Assembly (NCBI GenBank): GCA_029253705.1
Contig: JAQWYY010000235.1
Coordinates: forward strand, 1-39,393
DNA length: 39,393 bases
Reading direction: 5' to 3'
DNA from: Luminiphilus sp.
Lineage (GTDB): Bacteria; Pseudomonadota; Gammaproteobacteria; Pseudomonadales; Halieaceae
The notes beneath the pieces were generated by a model. That model saw only the letters and a list, made by a program, of their open reading frames with translations, made no database searches and had not been told where the DNA came from. A program made the position numbers and the translations under genes. Shown here piece after piece: positions 7,739 to 17,531 of the stretch. Each line of letters opens with the position of its first letter. The stretch's first letter is position 1.

Positions 7739-8367
7739 TAGGCAGCCTCCGTATCCACACCAATTACAAGGACGTTATCGCCCTCGAAGCTATAGGGAGG
7801 AACAACTAAGTTTGCTGAAGCGGGCACTCCCTGAAAAACTCGTCCCGCCAAATCGAATTTTGAACCATGGCAAGGGCAGAAAAAACCTCCCAGCCACTCG
7901 TCTCCACCAAGGTCAGCCGCACCAACTTCTGGCCGAAATTTAGGAGCACAACCGAGGTGTGTACACAATCCAACCGCCACGAACAGCTCTGGTCTGATTG
8001 ATCGACCTTCACCGGCGACGTATCCGGGTTGATCTGAACCTGCTGAAGATGGATCTTTGAGTATACCGTCCAACTTGGGGAGATCTTCAAGCTGTGAGCC
8101 TGTGCGATGCAGTACGTAAACTGGCTTTCCGCGCCACTCAACGACGACCATCTGGCCTGGCTCCAATTTCCCGATGTCTGCCTTCACAGGGGCACCGGCG
8201 GCCTTGGCTTTCTCCGAGGGATTCCAGGACCCCATGAAAGGAGTCGCTACACCGACCACGCCGGCGACACCAACAACAGACGTTGCGGCAGTCAAAAATC
8301 GACGTCGGGTTTGACTTTTAGCATCCGGCTGAGCCGCGTCATTTTGGCTAGATTGCACTTCGCTCAT
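7738..8367 (-). CDS. petA: Rieske iron-sulfur subunit of the cytochrome bc1 complex
   Basis: This is the [2Fe-2S] subunit that passes electrons from ubiquinol at Qo to cytochrome c1. Cluster-binding boxes are intact: CTHLGC and CPCHGSKFD, giving the two Cys and two His ligands. The N-terminus has a twin-arginine motif (TRRRFLTAA) followed by a hydrophobic stretch (SVVGVAGVVGVATPF), consistent with Tat-dependent insertion and an uncleaved anchor. The ORF track begins at 8412, but the ATG at 8367 (MSEVQSS) has a GAGG 6 nt upstream and gives the usual length (209 aa). It is the first gene of the pet operon and shares one base with the following b/c1 gene. Confidence 0.96.
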   Translation of the reverse strand: MSEVQSSQNDAAQPDAKSQTRRRFLTAATSVVGVAGVVGVATPFMGSWNPSEKAKAAGAPVKADIGKLEPGQMVVVEWRGKPVYVLHRTGSQLEDLPKLDGILKDPSSAGSDQPGYVAGEGRSIRPELFVAVGLCTHLGCAPKFRPEVGAADLGGDEWLGGFFCPCHGSKFDLAGRVFQGVPASANLVVPPYSFEGDNVLVIGVDTEAA

Positions 8368-8443
8368 GAGAACCCTCTCTAGAATTGAGGCAACCTCAAA
8401 AGCGCTCTGCACGCTTGGGAGGCATGGAATTTCTTGCGCGTGA

Positions 8444-8472
8444 ATTTTAGTGCTCTGCTAGGCGCCCGGCAA
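8444..8472 (-). promoter_or_regulatory. sigma-70 promoter of the pet operon
   Basis: On the minus strand TTGCCG (8467-8472) and TAAAAT (8444-8449) have a 17-base spacer. Initiation near 8437 would give a leader of about 70 nt before petA. It lies in the 217-bp gap between rpsI and petA, which otherwise shows no gene and no clear U-tract terminator. Confidence 0.65.
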
Positions 8473-8584
8473 GCATTGACGCCGCATAACAGCATCCCAG
8501 TTTTAATTACGTAGACAAATAAGCGACAAATTCAGGCGCAGATGGAGTCTAACCAAACTCTCTAAGCAAGACTCGCAGACGGCT

Positions 8585-8977
8585 TTAACGCTTGGAAAAC
8601 TGAGGACGACGACGCGCCTTTCTCAAACCAACCTTCTTTCGCTCGACTTCGCGCGCGTCGCGGGTCACAAACCCCTCGGCTCGTAGCGCGCCACGTAATG
8701 ATTCGTCGTAATCCATGAGTGCGCGGGTCAAACCGTGCCTAATGGCTCCCGCCTGACCAAAGCTGCCGCCGCCGCTAACGGTGACGTAAGCGTCAAAGCG
8801 GTCATTGAGCTGTGTCAACTCAAGCGGTTGGCGCACGATCATACGCGCGACTTCGCGACCAAAATACTCGTCAATGGTGCGCCCGTTAATCTGAATGTTG
8901 CCGGTACCTGTACGAAGGAATACTCGTGCAGTCGAGGTTTTGCGTCGGCCTGTGCCGTAGTACTGTGCCGTAGACAT
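8585..8977 (-). CDS. rpsI: 30S ribosomal protein S9
   Basis: S9 is a 30S head protein whose C-terminal tail reaches the P site. The 130-aa sequence is typical: [17 protein letters not shown] at the start, [12 protein letters not shown], the glycine-rich [17 protein letters not shown], and the basic tail [12 protein letters not shown]. It follows rplM by 11 bp in the standard L13-S9 operon. Confidence 0.98.
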   Translation of the reverse strand: MSTAQYYGTGRRKTSTARVFLRTGTGNIQINGRTIDEYFGREVARMIVRQPLELTQLNDRFDAYVTVSGGGSFGQAGAIRHGLTRALMDYDESLRGALRAEGFVTRDAREVERKKVGLRKARRRPQFSKR

Positions 8978-8988
8978 ATTAATTTCCT

Positions 8989-9417
8989 CTAAAGCGCCAG
9001 GGCTTGTGGTTGCTGAGCGACGTGCGGATGCTCAGAGCCCGAGTAGACTTTGAGTTTGCGAAACATGGCGCGCCCTAATGGGTTCTTGGGCAACATGCCC
9101 TTGACTGCTCGCTGAAGAACACGCTCCGGCGCGCGGTCGATGAGCTTTTCAAAACTATAGGACTTAATACCACCCGGGTAGCCCGAGTGGTGGTGGTACA
9201 TTTTATCGGTTTGCTTGTTGCCCGTAACTTTTATCTTCTCGCAGTTTACAACGACGATGTAATCGCCCATATCCATATGGGGGGTAAACTCAGGCTTGTG
9301 CTTACCGCGCAAACGGTGTGCTATTTCGGTAGCAAGACGTCCAAGCGTCTTATCCTCTGCGTCGACAACAAACCAATCATGCTGCACATCGCTAGCTTTA
9401 GCGCTGTATGTTTTCAT
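8989..9417 (-). CDS. rplM: 50S ribosomal protein L13
   Basis: L13 is an early-assembly 50S protein. The 142-aa product matches the family from [20 protein letters not shown] through [45 protein letters not shown], and [17 protein letters not shown] lies 7 nt before the ATG. L13 autoregulates its operon in E. coli; here the predicted leader is only about 30 nt, so any control element must be very short. Confidence 0.98.
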   Translation of the reverse strand: MKTYSAKASDVQHDWFVVDAEDKTLGRLATEIAHRLRGKHKPEFTPHMDMGDYIVVVNCEKIKVTGNKQTDKMYHHHSGYPGGIKSYSFEKLIDRAPERVLQRAVKGMLPKNPLGRAMFRKLKVYSGSEHPHVAQQPQALAL

Positions 9418-9453
9418 TTGTGCGCCTCAATGGGCAAATTCAAGGGAGCGCGG

Positions 9454-9482
9454 ATGGTACTGGATGGCAGCCACGCTTTCAA
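9454..9482 (-). promoter_or_regulatory. sigma-70 promoter of rplM-rpsI with GC-rich discriminator
   Basis: TTGAAA (9477-9482) and TACCAT (9454-9459) on the minus strand are 17 bases apart. The discriminator reads CCGCGC, the GC-rich type associated with stringent (ppGpp/DksA) repression of ribosomal promoters. Predicted initiation is near 9447. Confidence 0.6.
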
Positions 9483-9537
9483 GCAATTTTGTCTGCCCAT
9501 ACATTAACAATCCCTAGGCGAACCCCGCCCCGGGCAA

Positions 9538-10641
9538 TTACGGCCGGTGCTCCCTAGCCAGATACTCACTAGACTGCATTTCCTGCAGCCTAGATAGGGT
9601 CCTGCGAAACTCAAAAGTGAGTAAATTGCCGGCGTAGAGCGACTCAGCTGCTGCCTCTGCGGTGACTATGAGTTTGACGCCACGATCGTAAAACTCATCC
9701 ACCATATTAACAAAACGCCTCGCCACATCCTCTTGATGCCCGTGCATCACCTCGATTCCAGGGACTAAAACAGTGTGAAAAATCCGCGCAAGCTCTACAA
9801 AGTCGCTGGAACTTCTGGGCTGCTGGCAAAGCTCATAAAATCCAATTATCGCCATTCCCTCGACCATGCCCTGGGTTTCGATGTGCCGGTTGTTAATCTC
9901 AAGGGTCCCCGACGTCGGGGCCAAACCCGCAGCGAGGGCCTCAAAGTCGCCTGCTAGCGCCTTTTCAGACTCTACATTAAGAGGCGTGTGCCATAACTCC
10001 ACCTGCTCAAGGGTGCGTAGCCGGTAATCGACTCCTGAGTCCACATTAACAACATCAGTATAAGTTTCGATGAGCTTGATTGCAGGCAGAAATCTGGCCC
10101 TCTGCAAGCCGTCTTTGTAAAGGTCACAAGGCTCAATATTTGACGTTGCCACCAACGTCACCCCACGCTGAAAAAGGGCCGTCATGAGGCCAGCCAAAAT
10201 CATGGCGTCGGCTATATCACTAACAAAAAACTCATCAAAACAAATGATTCGGGTTTCAGCGGCAATCCCTGCCGCCACCTGCTCAAGGGGGTTCTTCTCA
10301 CCAGCGAGTAGTGTAAGTTCTTTATGAACACGTTGCATAAATCGGTGGAAGTGCACTCTGAGCTTAGCTTCGAAGGGCAAACTTTCATAAAAAACATCGA
10401 CAAGGTAGGTTTTGCCCCGTCCTACCCCCCCCCAAAAGTACAAACCCTGCTCGGGGGTATTCTTCTCACTAAACATTCGGCGCAGTCGCGCTGTCACCCC
10501 CCTCTGCTTTGCTTCGCGCTCAATGAGGCGATCGTAGAGGCTTTGAAGCTCATTAACGGCCTGAGCTTGGGCTATGTCTGGCTGGAACCCTGGCTTAGCG
10601 AGGTCCTCTTCATAGCGCTGTTTCGGTGAAAAATTCTGCAT
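9538..10641 (-). CDS. zapE: Cell division ATPase ZapE (AFG1-like)
   Basis: ZapE is an AAA+-type ATPase that associates with FtsZ and is needed for division under some stress conditions. The 367-aa protein shows the Walker A motif GGVGRGKT at residues 71-78 after GLYFW, the Walker B segment IICFDEFFVSDIADAM, and the sensor-like ATSNIEP. The C-terminal RRFVNMVDEFYDRGVKL and FEFRRTLSRLQEMQS blocks are typical of the family. Start is ATG at 10641. Its position next to rplM and divergent from zapG matches the common gammaproteobacterial order. Confidence 0.95.
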   Translation of the reverse strand: MQNFSPKQRYEEDLAKPGFQPDIAQAQAVNELQSLYDRLIEREAKQRGVTARLRRMFSEKNTPEQGLYFWGGVGRGKTYLVDVFYESLPFEAKLRVHFHRFMQRVHKELTLLAGEKNPLEQVAAGIAAETRIICFDEFFVSDIADAMILAGLMTALFQRGVTLVATSNIEPCDLYKDGLQRARFLPAIKLIETYTDVVNVDSGVDYRLRTLEQVELWHTPLNVESEKALAGDFEALAAGLAPTSGTLEINNRHIETQGMVEGMAIIGFYELCQQPRSSSDFVELARIFHTVLVPGIEVMHGHQEDVARRFVNMVDEFYDRGVKLIVTAEAAAESLYAGNLLTFEFRRTLSRLQEMQSSEYLAREHRP

Positions 10642-10663
10642 GGGAATGAATAAACCCTGTGAA

Positions 10664-10692
10664 ATTATGTGTCGTGACGGAAGCGTTGTACA
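10664..10692 (-). promoter_or_regulatory. Candidate promoter of zapE
   Basis: TGTACA (10687-10692) and CATAAT (10664-10669) on the minus strand have a 17-base spacer. It lies in the 93-bp divergent region between zapE and zapG. The -35 is a weak match. Confidence 0.35.
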
Positions 10693-10734
10693 CTAGACCA
10701 TTCTTACGTATCGACAGGCGAAATGGAGTTGTTT

Positions 10735-11229
10735 ATGCCCTCCGTAGCAATACTTATCGCGACAGCTCTACTGGGAATCGGCATTGGCCTAGGCTGCGGC
10801 TGGCTGCTGGGCATGCGCAAAAAGAGCAAACGTGACGTGATTATAGACTTAGAGTCGCGCCTGGAGCGTGCACTCGAGAGCCGGGCAGATTATGAGGCCG
10901 ATGTTGCGGAACATTTTGCCAAAACTGCGCGCCTGCTAGGCCGCATGACAGAAGACTACCGTGAGGTTTACACCCACCTAGCAGCGGGCGCCGATAATTT
11001 GTGTGACGGTGGTGTTGAGATCCCCAACGCAAAAACGCTACTTGATACCAACGACAGCAGTCAGGACATCCCAGGCAGCTTAGCCGATGTCTTACCACCT
11101 TTAGACTACGCGCCGCGCAAAAGTCCAACTGAAAAAGGGCAACTATCAGAAACCTTCGGACTCGATAAGCCCGCTAGCGCAGATATTGACCGTCTTATGG
11201 AGCCTGATCGAATCGACCGATCCGCTTAA
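10735..11229 (+). CDS. zapG: ZapG/YhcB family inner-membrane division protein (DUF1043)
   Basis: YhcB (ZapG) proteins are single-pass inner-membrane proteins linked to divisome and envelope biogenesis in E. coli. This one has an N-terminal membrane segment (IATALLGIGIGLGCGWLLG), then a basic stretch and a helical, probably coiled-coil, part (LESRLERALESRADYEAD). The family signature HFAKTARLLGRMTEDYREVY and THLAAGA follows, then a low-complexity tail. The ORF track starts at 10723, but the ATG at 10735 has GGAG 6 nt upstream and is preferred (164 aa). It is divergent from zapE; the stop is only 2 bp from the convergent stop of the Nif3-like gene. Confidence 0.9.
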   Translation: MPSVAILIATALLGIGIGLGCGWLLGMRKKSKRDVIIDLESRLERALESRADYEADVAEHFAKTARLLGRMTEDYREVYTHLAAGADNLCDGGVEIPNAKTLLDTNDSSQDIPGSLADVLPPLDYAPRKSPTEKGQLSETFGLDKPASADIDRLMEPDRIDRSA

Positions 11230-11231
11230 AT

Positions 11232-11987
11232 TTACGCAGGATTATCGTCATCGACAAAATGGTGCTCCACCCCTAGCTGTTGGCTCAACCACGAGCCAAC
11301 GCTCTGCACGCCAAAGCGCTCGGTAGCATGATGACCCGCAGCAATAAAACCGATGTCCCGCTCCCGAGCAATATGAATAGTTTGCTCTGACACCTCACCG
11401 GTCACAAAAAGATCAGCGCCGGCGTCGGCGGCTTTGTCGATATAACCCTGGCCTCCACCCGTACACCAAGCGATACGCTTAACAAGGCGATCGCCCTCTG
11501 TCATTACAGATCGCTCAAGTTGTATCGATAAACCGTTGGCGATCGTATCAAGGGGGGTCTCCTCGGGTAACTCGCCCACGAACACAGGTAATGTCGGCTC
11601 ATCCGACAGCAATGAATCAAAGTGGAGCACGCCCAAAGCCCTGCCTAACCCTGCGTTGTTTCCCAGCTCTGGATGACAGTCTAGGGGCAGATGATAGGCA
11701 AATAAATTGATGCCGGCTTGCATCAATGTCCGTACACGGCGCCCTTTCATTCCCACTAAGCAGGGGTCTTCGGACCGCCAAAAATACCCGTGGTGCACGA
11801 GGATCGCATCTGCTTTTAGCGCAACTGCGGCGTTTATAAGCGCCTGACTTGCCGTGACGCCTGAGACCACAGTTTCAATGTTCTCTCGACCCTCTACCTG
11901 CAATCCATTGGGCGCAAAATCCTGAAAGCGCTGAGGCTCAAGTAACGTATTGAGCACTGCGTGCATCTCCTGACGCGACGTTCCCAT
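11232..11987 (-). CDS. Nif3-like dinuclear metal centre protein (YbgI family)
   Basis: This is a 251-aa member of the Nif3/YbgI (DUF34) family, sometimes named GTP cyclohydrolase 1 type 2; the true function is uncertain. The metal-binding residues are visible: the HHGYFW pair of histidines, the LPLDCHPELGNNAGL segment with its Asp, and AAGHHATERFG near the C-terminus with a following conserved Glu/His region. It has the short, single-domain form without the PII-like insert. AGGAG lies 5 nt before the ATG at 11987. It sits divergently beside the DegS-type protease, as in Pseudomonas (next to algW). Confidence 0.9.
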   Translation of the reverse strand: MGTSRQEMHAVLNTLLEPQRFQDFAPNGLQVEGRENIETVVSGVTASQALINAAVALKADAILVHHGYFWRSEDPCLVGMKGRRVRTLMQAGINLFAYHLPLDCHPELGNNAGLGRALGVLHFDSLLSDEPTLPVFVGELPEETPLDTIANGLSIQLERSVMTEGDRLVKRIAWCTGGGQGYIDKAADAGADLFVTGEVSEQTIHIARERDIGFIAAGHHATERFGVQSVGSWLSQQLGVEHHFVDDDNPA

Positions 11988-12042
11988 GAAAACTCCTGTT
12001 AATTCTTTCGTGATCGAACAAGATAACCGGCCCAGTCTGTTT

Positions 12043-12075
12043 TACAATCACTGTAATGCGAGGAATAAAACAGTG
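12043..12075 (+). promoter_or_regulatory. -10 element, Shine-Dalgarno and GTG start that set the DegS 5' end
   Basis: TACAAT at 12043-12048 is a good -10 hexamer; no convincing -35 is seen. Initiation near 12055 would exclude the upstream ATG at 11986. AGGA at 12061-12064 lies 8 nt before GTG at 12073. Together these support 12073 as the start. Confidence 0.45.
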
Positions 12076-13179
12076 AGAGAGTTTTTTACTAGCCTTTTTT
12101 GGCCGACCTTAACAGGGATTTTGGCGGCAGCTATTATTTTGGACCAATGGGTTTTACCTGAGCCCATGGGGCGGGATCGCAATCAGATCCGAACAAGTTA
12201 CAGTGACGCAGTCGCACTAGCGACCCCCTCAGTTGTCAATATCTATACCGCTAAGCTGGTTGATTCAGGCCGCAGCCAACGTTTAAATGACCCACTACTG
12301 CGTCGATTTCTTGGCAACTCAGGGCGCCGCCAGCAAGTTGAACGCTCGCTGGGATCCGGAGTTATCCTTACCTCAGAAGGACACATAATTACCAATAACC
12401 ACGTGATCGCAGATGCCGATGCCATTCAGGTACTGCTCCACGATGGTAGATCAGCAACGGCCACGGCAATAGGCTCTGATCCCGCCACTGATCTCGCCGT
12501 GCTTCAGATTGATCTTCCTGCATTAACACCCATCACCCTCGCCAACTCTGATGACGCGCGGGTTGGTGATGTAGTCCTCGCCATAGGCAACCCTTATGGC
12601 TTTGGTCACTCCGTAAGCCAGGGAATCATTTCTGGGTTGAGTCGGTATGGTCTTCAAGCATCAGACTACGAGGACTACATTCAAACCGACGCCAGCAGCC
12701 TTTTAGGTAGCTCTGGTGGTGCTTTGATCGATGCGTCGGGAAAGCTTTTGGGCATCAATACCCTGATCTACACCGCCACCAGCGAAGGTGCTGATCAGGC
12801 CGCCATTGGCATCAACCTGGCGACTCCGGTCAATTTGGCAAACTTCGTCATGAAAGATCTGGTTAATTACGGCACGGTAGTGCGTGGATGGCTAGGCGTC
12901 AGTGTAGAGCTACTACAAACTCCAGAAACAACGCTACAGCAACAACAAGTACTTATGATTTCCGGGCTTGCTGAAGATGGCCCAGCTGCGAGAGCCGGGT
13001 TGCAATTAGGTGACGTTATCAGCGCCATTAATGGCAGCACAGTGAACGACGGGCGAATCACCATGCACCAAATCGCTCGTCTAAGACCCGGGGAAGTTGT
13101 TGACATTGAGGTTGCGAGAGGCCGTGAAAGGGAATTGGTCCAGCTGCAAGCCGTGGTGGGTACTCGACCCGAAGGTTAA
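12073..13179 (+). CDS. degS: DegS/AlgW-type membrane-anchored HtrA protease
   Basis: DegS/AlgW is the site-1 protease that senses misfolded outer-membrane proteins through one PDZ domain and cleaves the anti-sigma factor of the envelope stress sigma factor. From GTG 12073 the protein is 368 aa: membrane anchor at about 9-26, protease domain with His110 (TNNHVI), Asp140 ([11 protein letters not shown]) and Ser214, then a single PDZ domain beginning around [12 protein letters not shown]. The active-site loop reads [12 protein letters not shown] in place of the usual INPGNSGG, so the residue before the catalytic serine is Ser rather than Asn. The ORF-track ATG at 11986 overlaps the divergent nif3-like start and is rejected. 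Its neighbour hisD matches the Pseudomonas algW context, although the usual hisC is missing. Confidence 0.93.
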   Translation: MREFFTSLFWPTLTGILAAAIILDQWVLPEPMGRDRNQIRTSYSDAVALATPSVVNIYTAKLVDSGRSQRLNDPLLRRFLGNSGRRQQVERSLGSGVILTSEGHIITNNHVIADADAIQVLLHDGRSATATAIGSDPATDLAVLQIDLPALTPITLANSDDARVGDVVLAIGNPYGFGHSVSQGIISGLSRYGLQASDYEDYIQTDASSLLGSSGGALIDASGKLLGINTLIYTATSEGADQAAIGINLATPVNLANFVMKDLVNYGTVVRGWLGVSVELLQTPETTLQQQQVLMISGLAEDGPAARAGLQLGDVISAINGSTVNDGRITMHQIARLRPGEVVDIEVARGRERELVQLQAVVGTRPEG

Positions 13180-14489
13180 CTCTCAGGATTTGATAAGCGC
13201 AGTTCAGCGCTGCGGGCATGCGCCTCAAGGGACTCACCCCGCGCAAGCACCGAGGCAACACCGGCTAGAGCCACCGCGCCCTTGGGGGAACAGTGAATAA
13301 TTGAGCTCCGCTTTTGAAAATCATACACACCCAAAGGGGAAGAAAATCGCGCAGTGCTCGACGTCGGCAATACATGGTTGGGGCCGGCGCAATAATCACC
13401 GAGAGACTCGCAGCTCAGTGCACCCACAAAGATGGCGCCGGCAACGGTTAAGTCAGACACCCGCGCTTCCGCACCTTCAAAAGCAAGTTGTAAATGCTCA
13501 GGCGCTAACTTATTGCTTAGCGCTATCGCCTCATCGAGATTTCCCACTTTAATTAGCGCGCCGCGATTCATCAAAGCAGCGCGGATAATATCTTCCCGCG
13601 CCATAGTGTTTAACAGCTCTTGCATCGATGCTTCAACCGCATCTAGATAAGTACTGTCGGGGCAAATCAAAATAGCTTGAGCCTGCTCGTCATGCTCTGC
13701 CTGAGAAAACAAATCCATAGCCATCCATGATGCGGGGGCGCTACCGTCAGCAATAATTAAGACTTCAGAGGGCCCAGCGACCATATCAATCCCTACAACA
13801 CCAAAAACCTGACGCTTAGCTTCAGCCACGTAACGATTACCGGGCCCCACAATTTTATCAACAGCAGGAACTGTTTCAGTGCCAAAGGCCAAGGCAGCAA
13901 CTGCCTGCGCACCCCCGGCGGTAACAATACGATCCACACCCGCCAAGGCTGCCGCGGCCAGCACCAGCGGATTTATAACTCCCAGCGGCGCAGGTACCAC
14001 CATGACAACTTCAGCAACACCTGCGACTTTTGCCGGGATGGCGTTCATCAGTACCGACGATGGGTAACTCGCCTTACCGCCAGGCACATAAATGCCTACT
14101 CTCGCCATGGGAGTTACTTGCTGGCCCAAGCGATTGCCAAGGTCGTCTTCAAAGGACCAGCTCTCTCCTAATTGGTGCTGATGGTAGTGACGAATTCTAT
14201 CCGCCGCCGTCTCCAGCGCGGCTCGAGTCTCTGGGTGCAGGGCATCAAGTGCCTTCTGCATCGCTGGTGGTTCGATCACAAGCTCAGTGATTGCGACAGC
14301 AGGATGCTGGTCAAGCTGTTGTGTCAGCTCGAGAAGCGCTGCATCTCCGCCGGCGCGAACAGCAGCAATAATAGCTGTGACTCGGCTCACCAGCTCGCCG
14401 TCAAGTTCATCATGCCGGGCTGTTAGTGCTGTCAAATCGGCCTGAAATGAATGTGAGGCGGCATCGAGGCGGCGCAATAACGTGCTCAT
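13176..14489 (-). CDS. hisD: Histidinol dehydrogenase HisD
   Basis: HisD catalyses the last two steps of histidine synthesis, NAD-dependent oxidation of histidinol to histidine, with a bound zinc. The 437-aa sequence has the family blocks [73 protein letters not shown], the catalytic region [14 protein letters not shown], and [20 protein letters not shown]. It overlaps hisG by ATGA. Its TAA stop shares the four bases TTAA with the convergent degS stop. Confidence 0.97.
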   Translation of the reverse strand: MSTLLRRLDAASHSFQADLTALTARHDELDGELVSRVTAIIAAVRAGGDAALLELTQQLDQHPAVAITELVIEPPAMQKALDALHPETRAALETAADRIRHYHQHQLGESWSFEDDLGNRLGQQVTPMARVGIYVPGGKASYPSSVLMNAIPAKVAGVAEVVMVVPAPLGVINPLVLAAAALAGVDRIVTAGGAQAVAALAFGTETVPAVDKIVGPGNRYVAEAKRQVFGVVGIDMVAGPSEVLIIADGSAPASWMAMDLFSQAEHDEQAQAILICPDSTYLDAVEASMQELLNTMAREDIIRAALMNRGALIKVGNLDEAIALSNKLAPEHLQLAFEGAEARVSDLTVAGAIFVGALSCESLGDYCAGPNHVLPTSSTARFSSPLGVYDFQKRSSIIHCSPKGAVALAGVASVLARGESLEAHARSAELRLSNPES

Positions 14490-15130
14490 GCATAACCACC
14501 TTGGTCTACCACTTTAGCAAGGGCTTCTATGACTTCTTGAATCACTCCGTGCCGGGTTCGCATGGCGGCCTTGTTAACCACCAACCTCGTACTGACGTCA
14601 GCAATATGCTCGAGGGGCGTCATGCCATTGGCTCTCAGCGTGTTCCCGGTATCCACAATGTCGACAATCTCATCTGCGAGATCCATAAGTGGAGCCAACT
14701 CCATGGCGCCATAAAGCTTAATAATGTCCGCTTGAATGCCTTTACTAGAGTAATACTGCTTAGCAATGTTGACGAACTTACTGGCCACACGGACCCGGGT
14801 TCTCAGGGTTTCTCTCCCCGGAGCCCCAGCTGTCATTAGCCGGCAGCGCGCGATACCCAAATCTAGGGGTTCATAGAGGCCCTCAGCCCCAAACTCGAGA
14901 AGCATGTCTTTGCCAACGACACCTATATCAGCCGCGCCATGTCGCACGTAGGTTGGGACATCGGAGCCACGTAAAATAACCAGACGGACCTTTGGATGCT
15001 TGGTCTCAAAAATGAGCTTACGGCTACTTTCAATATCTTCAACAGGTGCAAGGCCGGCTGCCTGAAGCAGCGGCAGTGTCTGCTTCAGAATGCGCCCTTT
15101 GGTGAGTGCGATTGTTAATTGTTGTGTCAT
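14486..15130 (-). CDS. hisG: ATP phosphoribosyltransferase catalytic subunit HisG (short form)
   Basis: HisG joins ATP and PRPP in the first step of histidine synthesis. At 214 aa this is the short form, which lacks the regulatory C-terminal domain and is expected to need the regulatory subunit HisZ; hisZ is not in the window. Motifs include [18 protein letters not shown], the [25 protein letters not shown] block, and the PRPP-binding [17 protein letters not shown]. The ATG at 15130 ([12 protein letters not shown]) is chosen over the track's upstream start at 15211, which runs into murA. It lies between murA and hisD on the same strand. Confidence 0.96.
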   Translation of the reverse strand: MTQQLTIALTKGRILKQTLPLLQAAGLAPVEDIESSRKLIFETKHPKVRLVILRGSDVPTYVRHGAADIGVVGKDMLLEFGAEGLYEPLDLGIARCRLMTAGAPGRETLRTRVRVASKFVNIAKQYYSSKGIQADIIKLYGAMELAPLMDLADEIVDIVDTGNTLRANGMTPLEHIADVSTRLVVNKAAMRTRHGVIQEVIEALAKVVDQGGYA

Positions 15131-15153
15131 GACTTTCCCGAGACGCCGTGAAT

Positions 15154-16425
<1,272 letters not shown>

Positions 16426-16659
16426 TCAACCCGCCGCTTCAGCAGGGGTTAAGGCGCGAATGTTCACCGCATGCATGTGGCCTGCAGCGATTGCCGATGC
16501 TAGCGGCGCATAAACACGCTGCTGTCTTGCGACCGATCGAACCCCAGCAAAAGCCTCAGAAATGACAGTCACCGTGTAGTGTCCGCCTGCTAGGTCCACG
16601 TCTACGTCAGACTCTGGAAATGCCGCCAACACTAGATCTCGTACTTCATTGACGTCCAC
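16426..16659 (-). CDS. ibaG: BolA-family protein IbaG (YrbA)
   Basis: This is a 77-aa BolA-family protein; IbaG works with monothiol glutaredoxins in iron-sulfur handling and acid response. It shows the alpha-beta pattern GGHYTVTVISEAFAG, the RVYAPLASAIAAG helix, and the HMHAVNIRALTPAE terminus with the conserved histidine. The start is GTG at 16659 with GGAG 7 nt upstream, located inside the end of mlaC. Only one base separates it from the mlaC stop. Confidence 0.93.
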   Translation of the reverse strand: MDVNEVRDLVLAAFPESDVDVDLAGGHYTVTVISEAFAGVRSVARQQRVYAPLASAIAAGHMHAVNIRALTPAEAAG

Positions 16660-16660
16660 G

Positions 16661-17371
16661 TTATTTCTCCGATGAGAGGGATTTTACTCGATTGTCATCC
16701 CAGTTTGCGATTACTGCGCCCAAGTCACCATCAGCCTCGAGGACTGCAGCCTCAAATTGACCACGGTATATTTCGCCCAGATTAATGTTTTCAATGATGA
16801 GGTTGCGTAGTTTCCAACTGCCATCACGGTACTGCCCCATCTGGTACTTTACCGTATAAATTTTTCCGTCATCGCCAAAGACCCTCTGAGTCACAGAAGC
16901 AACTCGCGTGCTACCGGGCGCCATGTCTACTTCGCCAAGTTCTACGCGAGAGCCGCCAAAAGCCAGCAAACCGCGGCTGTAGGTATTCACCATGCCGGTG
17001 CGCAGTGCGTCGGTAAATGCCATCAAATGCGCTCGCAGCTGCTCTTTTCCGGCCTCATCTAGGCTCTGATAGCGCTCCTTACTTGCGTAGCGCCCCATGA
17101 CTCCCCGTGCAAAACCGCGAAAATCTACCACCCCGTCGAGCTCCGCGCCGACCGCATTGGTGTATCGATCTGGATCAGTATCAAAGTATGCGGGAGCCTC
17201 TCTTGCCAGCGTCATGATATTGTCGGTCGCCGCGGCAACCACCTCACGAGGTCCAGTCTTCGACATGGCCTCCTGAGCACTTGAAGCGCTGGCAAACCCT
17301 AAATACAAGCAAACTATAAAGGCCGTTACTGACCCTTTAATAGTGCTGCCAAACAGTGCACTGTTGACCAT
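16661..17371 (-). CDS. mlaC: Periplasmic phospholipid-binding protein MlaC
   Basis: MlaC shuttles phospholipids between the outer-membrane MlaA complex and the inner-membrane MlaFEDB transporter. The protein has a signal peptide (TAFIVCLYLGFASASSA) and the Tgt2/MlaC fold markers DFRGFARGVMGRYASKE, FTDALRTGMVNTYSRGL, and YRDGSWKLRNLIIENINLG. The ATG at 17371 is preferred over 17386 because GGAG lies 6 nt before it (236 aa). The usual upstream mlaF, mlaE and mlaD are not here: yrbG starts divergently about 160 bp away. If MlaC is functional, its transporter must be encoded elsewhere. Confidence 0.92.
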   Translation of the reverse strand: MVNSALFGSTIKGSVTAFIVCLYLGFASASSAQEAMSKTGPREVVAAATDNIMTLAREAPAYFDTDPDRYTNAVGAELDGVVDFRGFARGVMGRYASKERYQSLDEAGKEQLRAHLMAFTDALRTGMVNTYSRGLLAFGGSRVELGEVDMAPGSTRVASVTQRVFGDDGKIYTVKYQMGQYRDGSWKLRNLIIENINLGEIYRGQFEAAVLEADGDLGAVIANWDDNRVKSLSSEK

Positions 17372-17531
17372 CAAAAGCTCCGTCATGGTTGATCAATAGG
17401 ATACAATACGCATTGTCCCGGGAATAAAACGGGATTCATCGCTGTGCGCAGCATCATAACCGATATGCGTTCATTGCGTATGAGGTACCTGAACACCGAA
17501 TGCGCTGAGGTCTGCCGCGCAAAGGAACTAT

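Noticed and set aside
8480-8584. Terminator after rpsI (AGTCT/AGACT repeat)
   Set aside because: The stem is only 5-6 bp around an 18-nt loop and no T-run follows on the minus strand.
9418-9453. A leader hairpin (GCGCTC with GAGGCGC) hiding the rplM Shine-Dalgarno as an L13 autoregulatory element
   Set aside because: The 5' arm lies in the discriminator upstream of the predicted transcription start (about 9447), so it would not be in the RNA if the promoter call is right.
11986-12072. Upstream ATG start for the DegS-type protease as in the ORF track
   Set aside because: It overlaps the start codon of the divergent Nif3-like gene, adds a non-homologous polar extension before the membrane anchor, and lies upstream of the only good -10 and Shine-Dalgarno.
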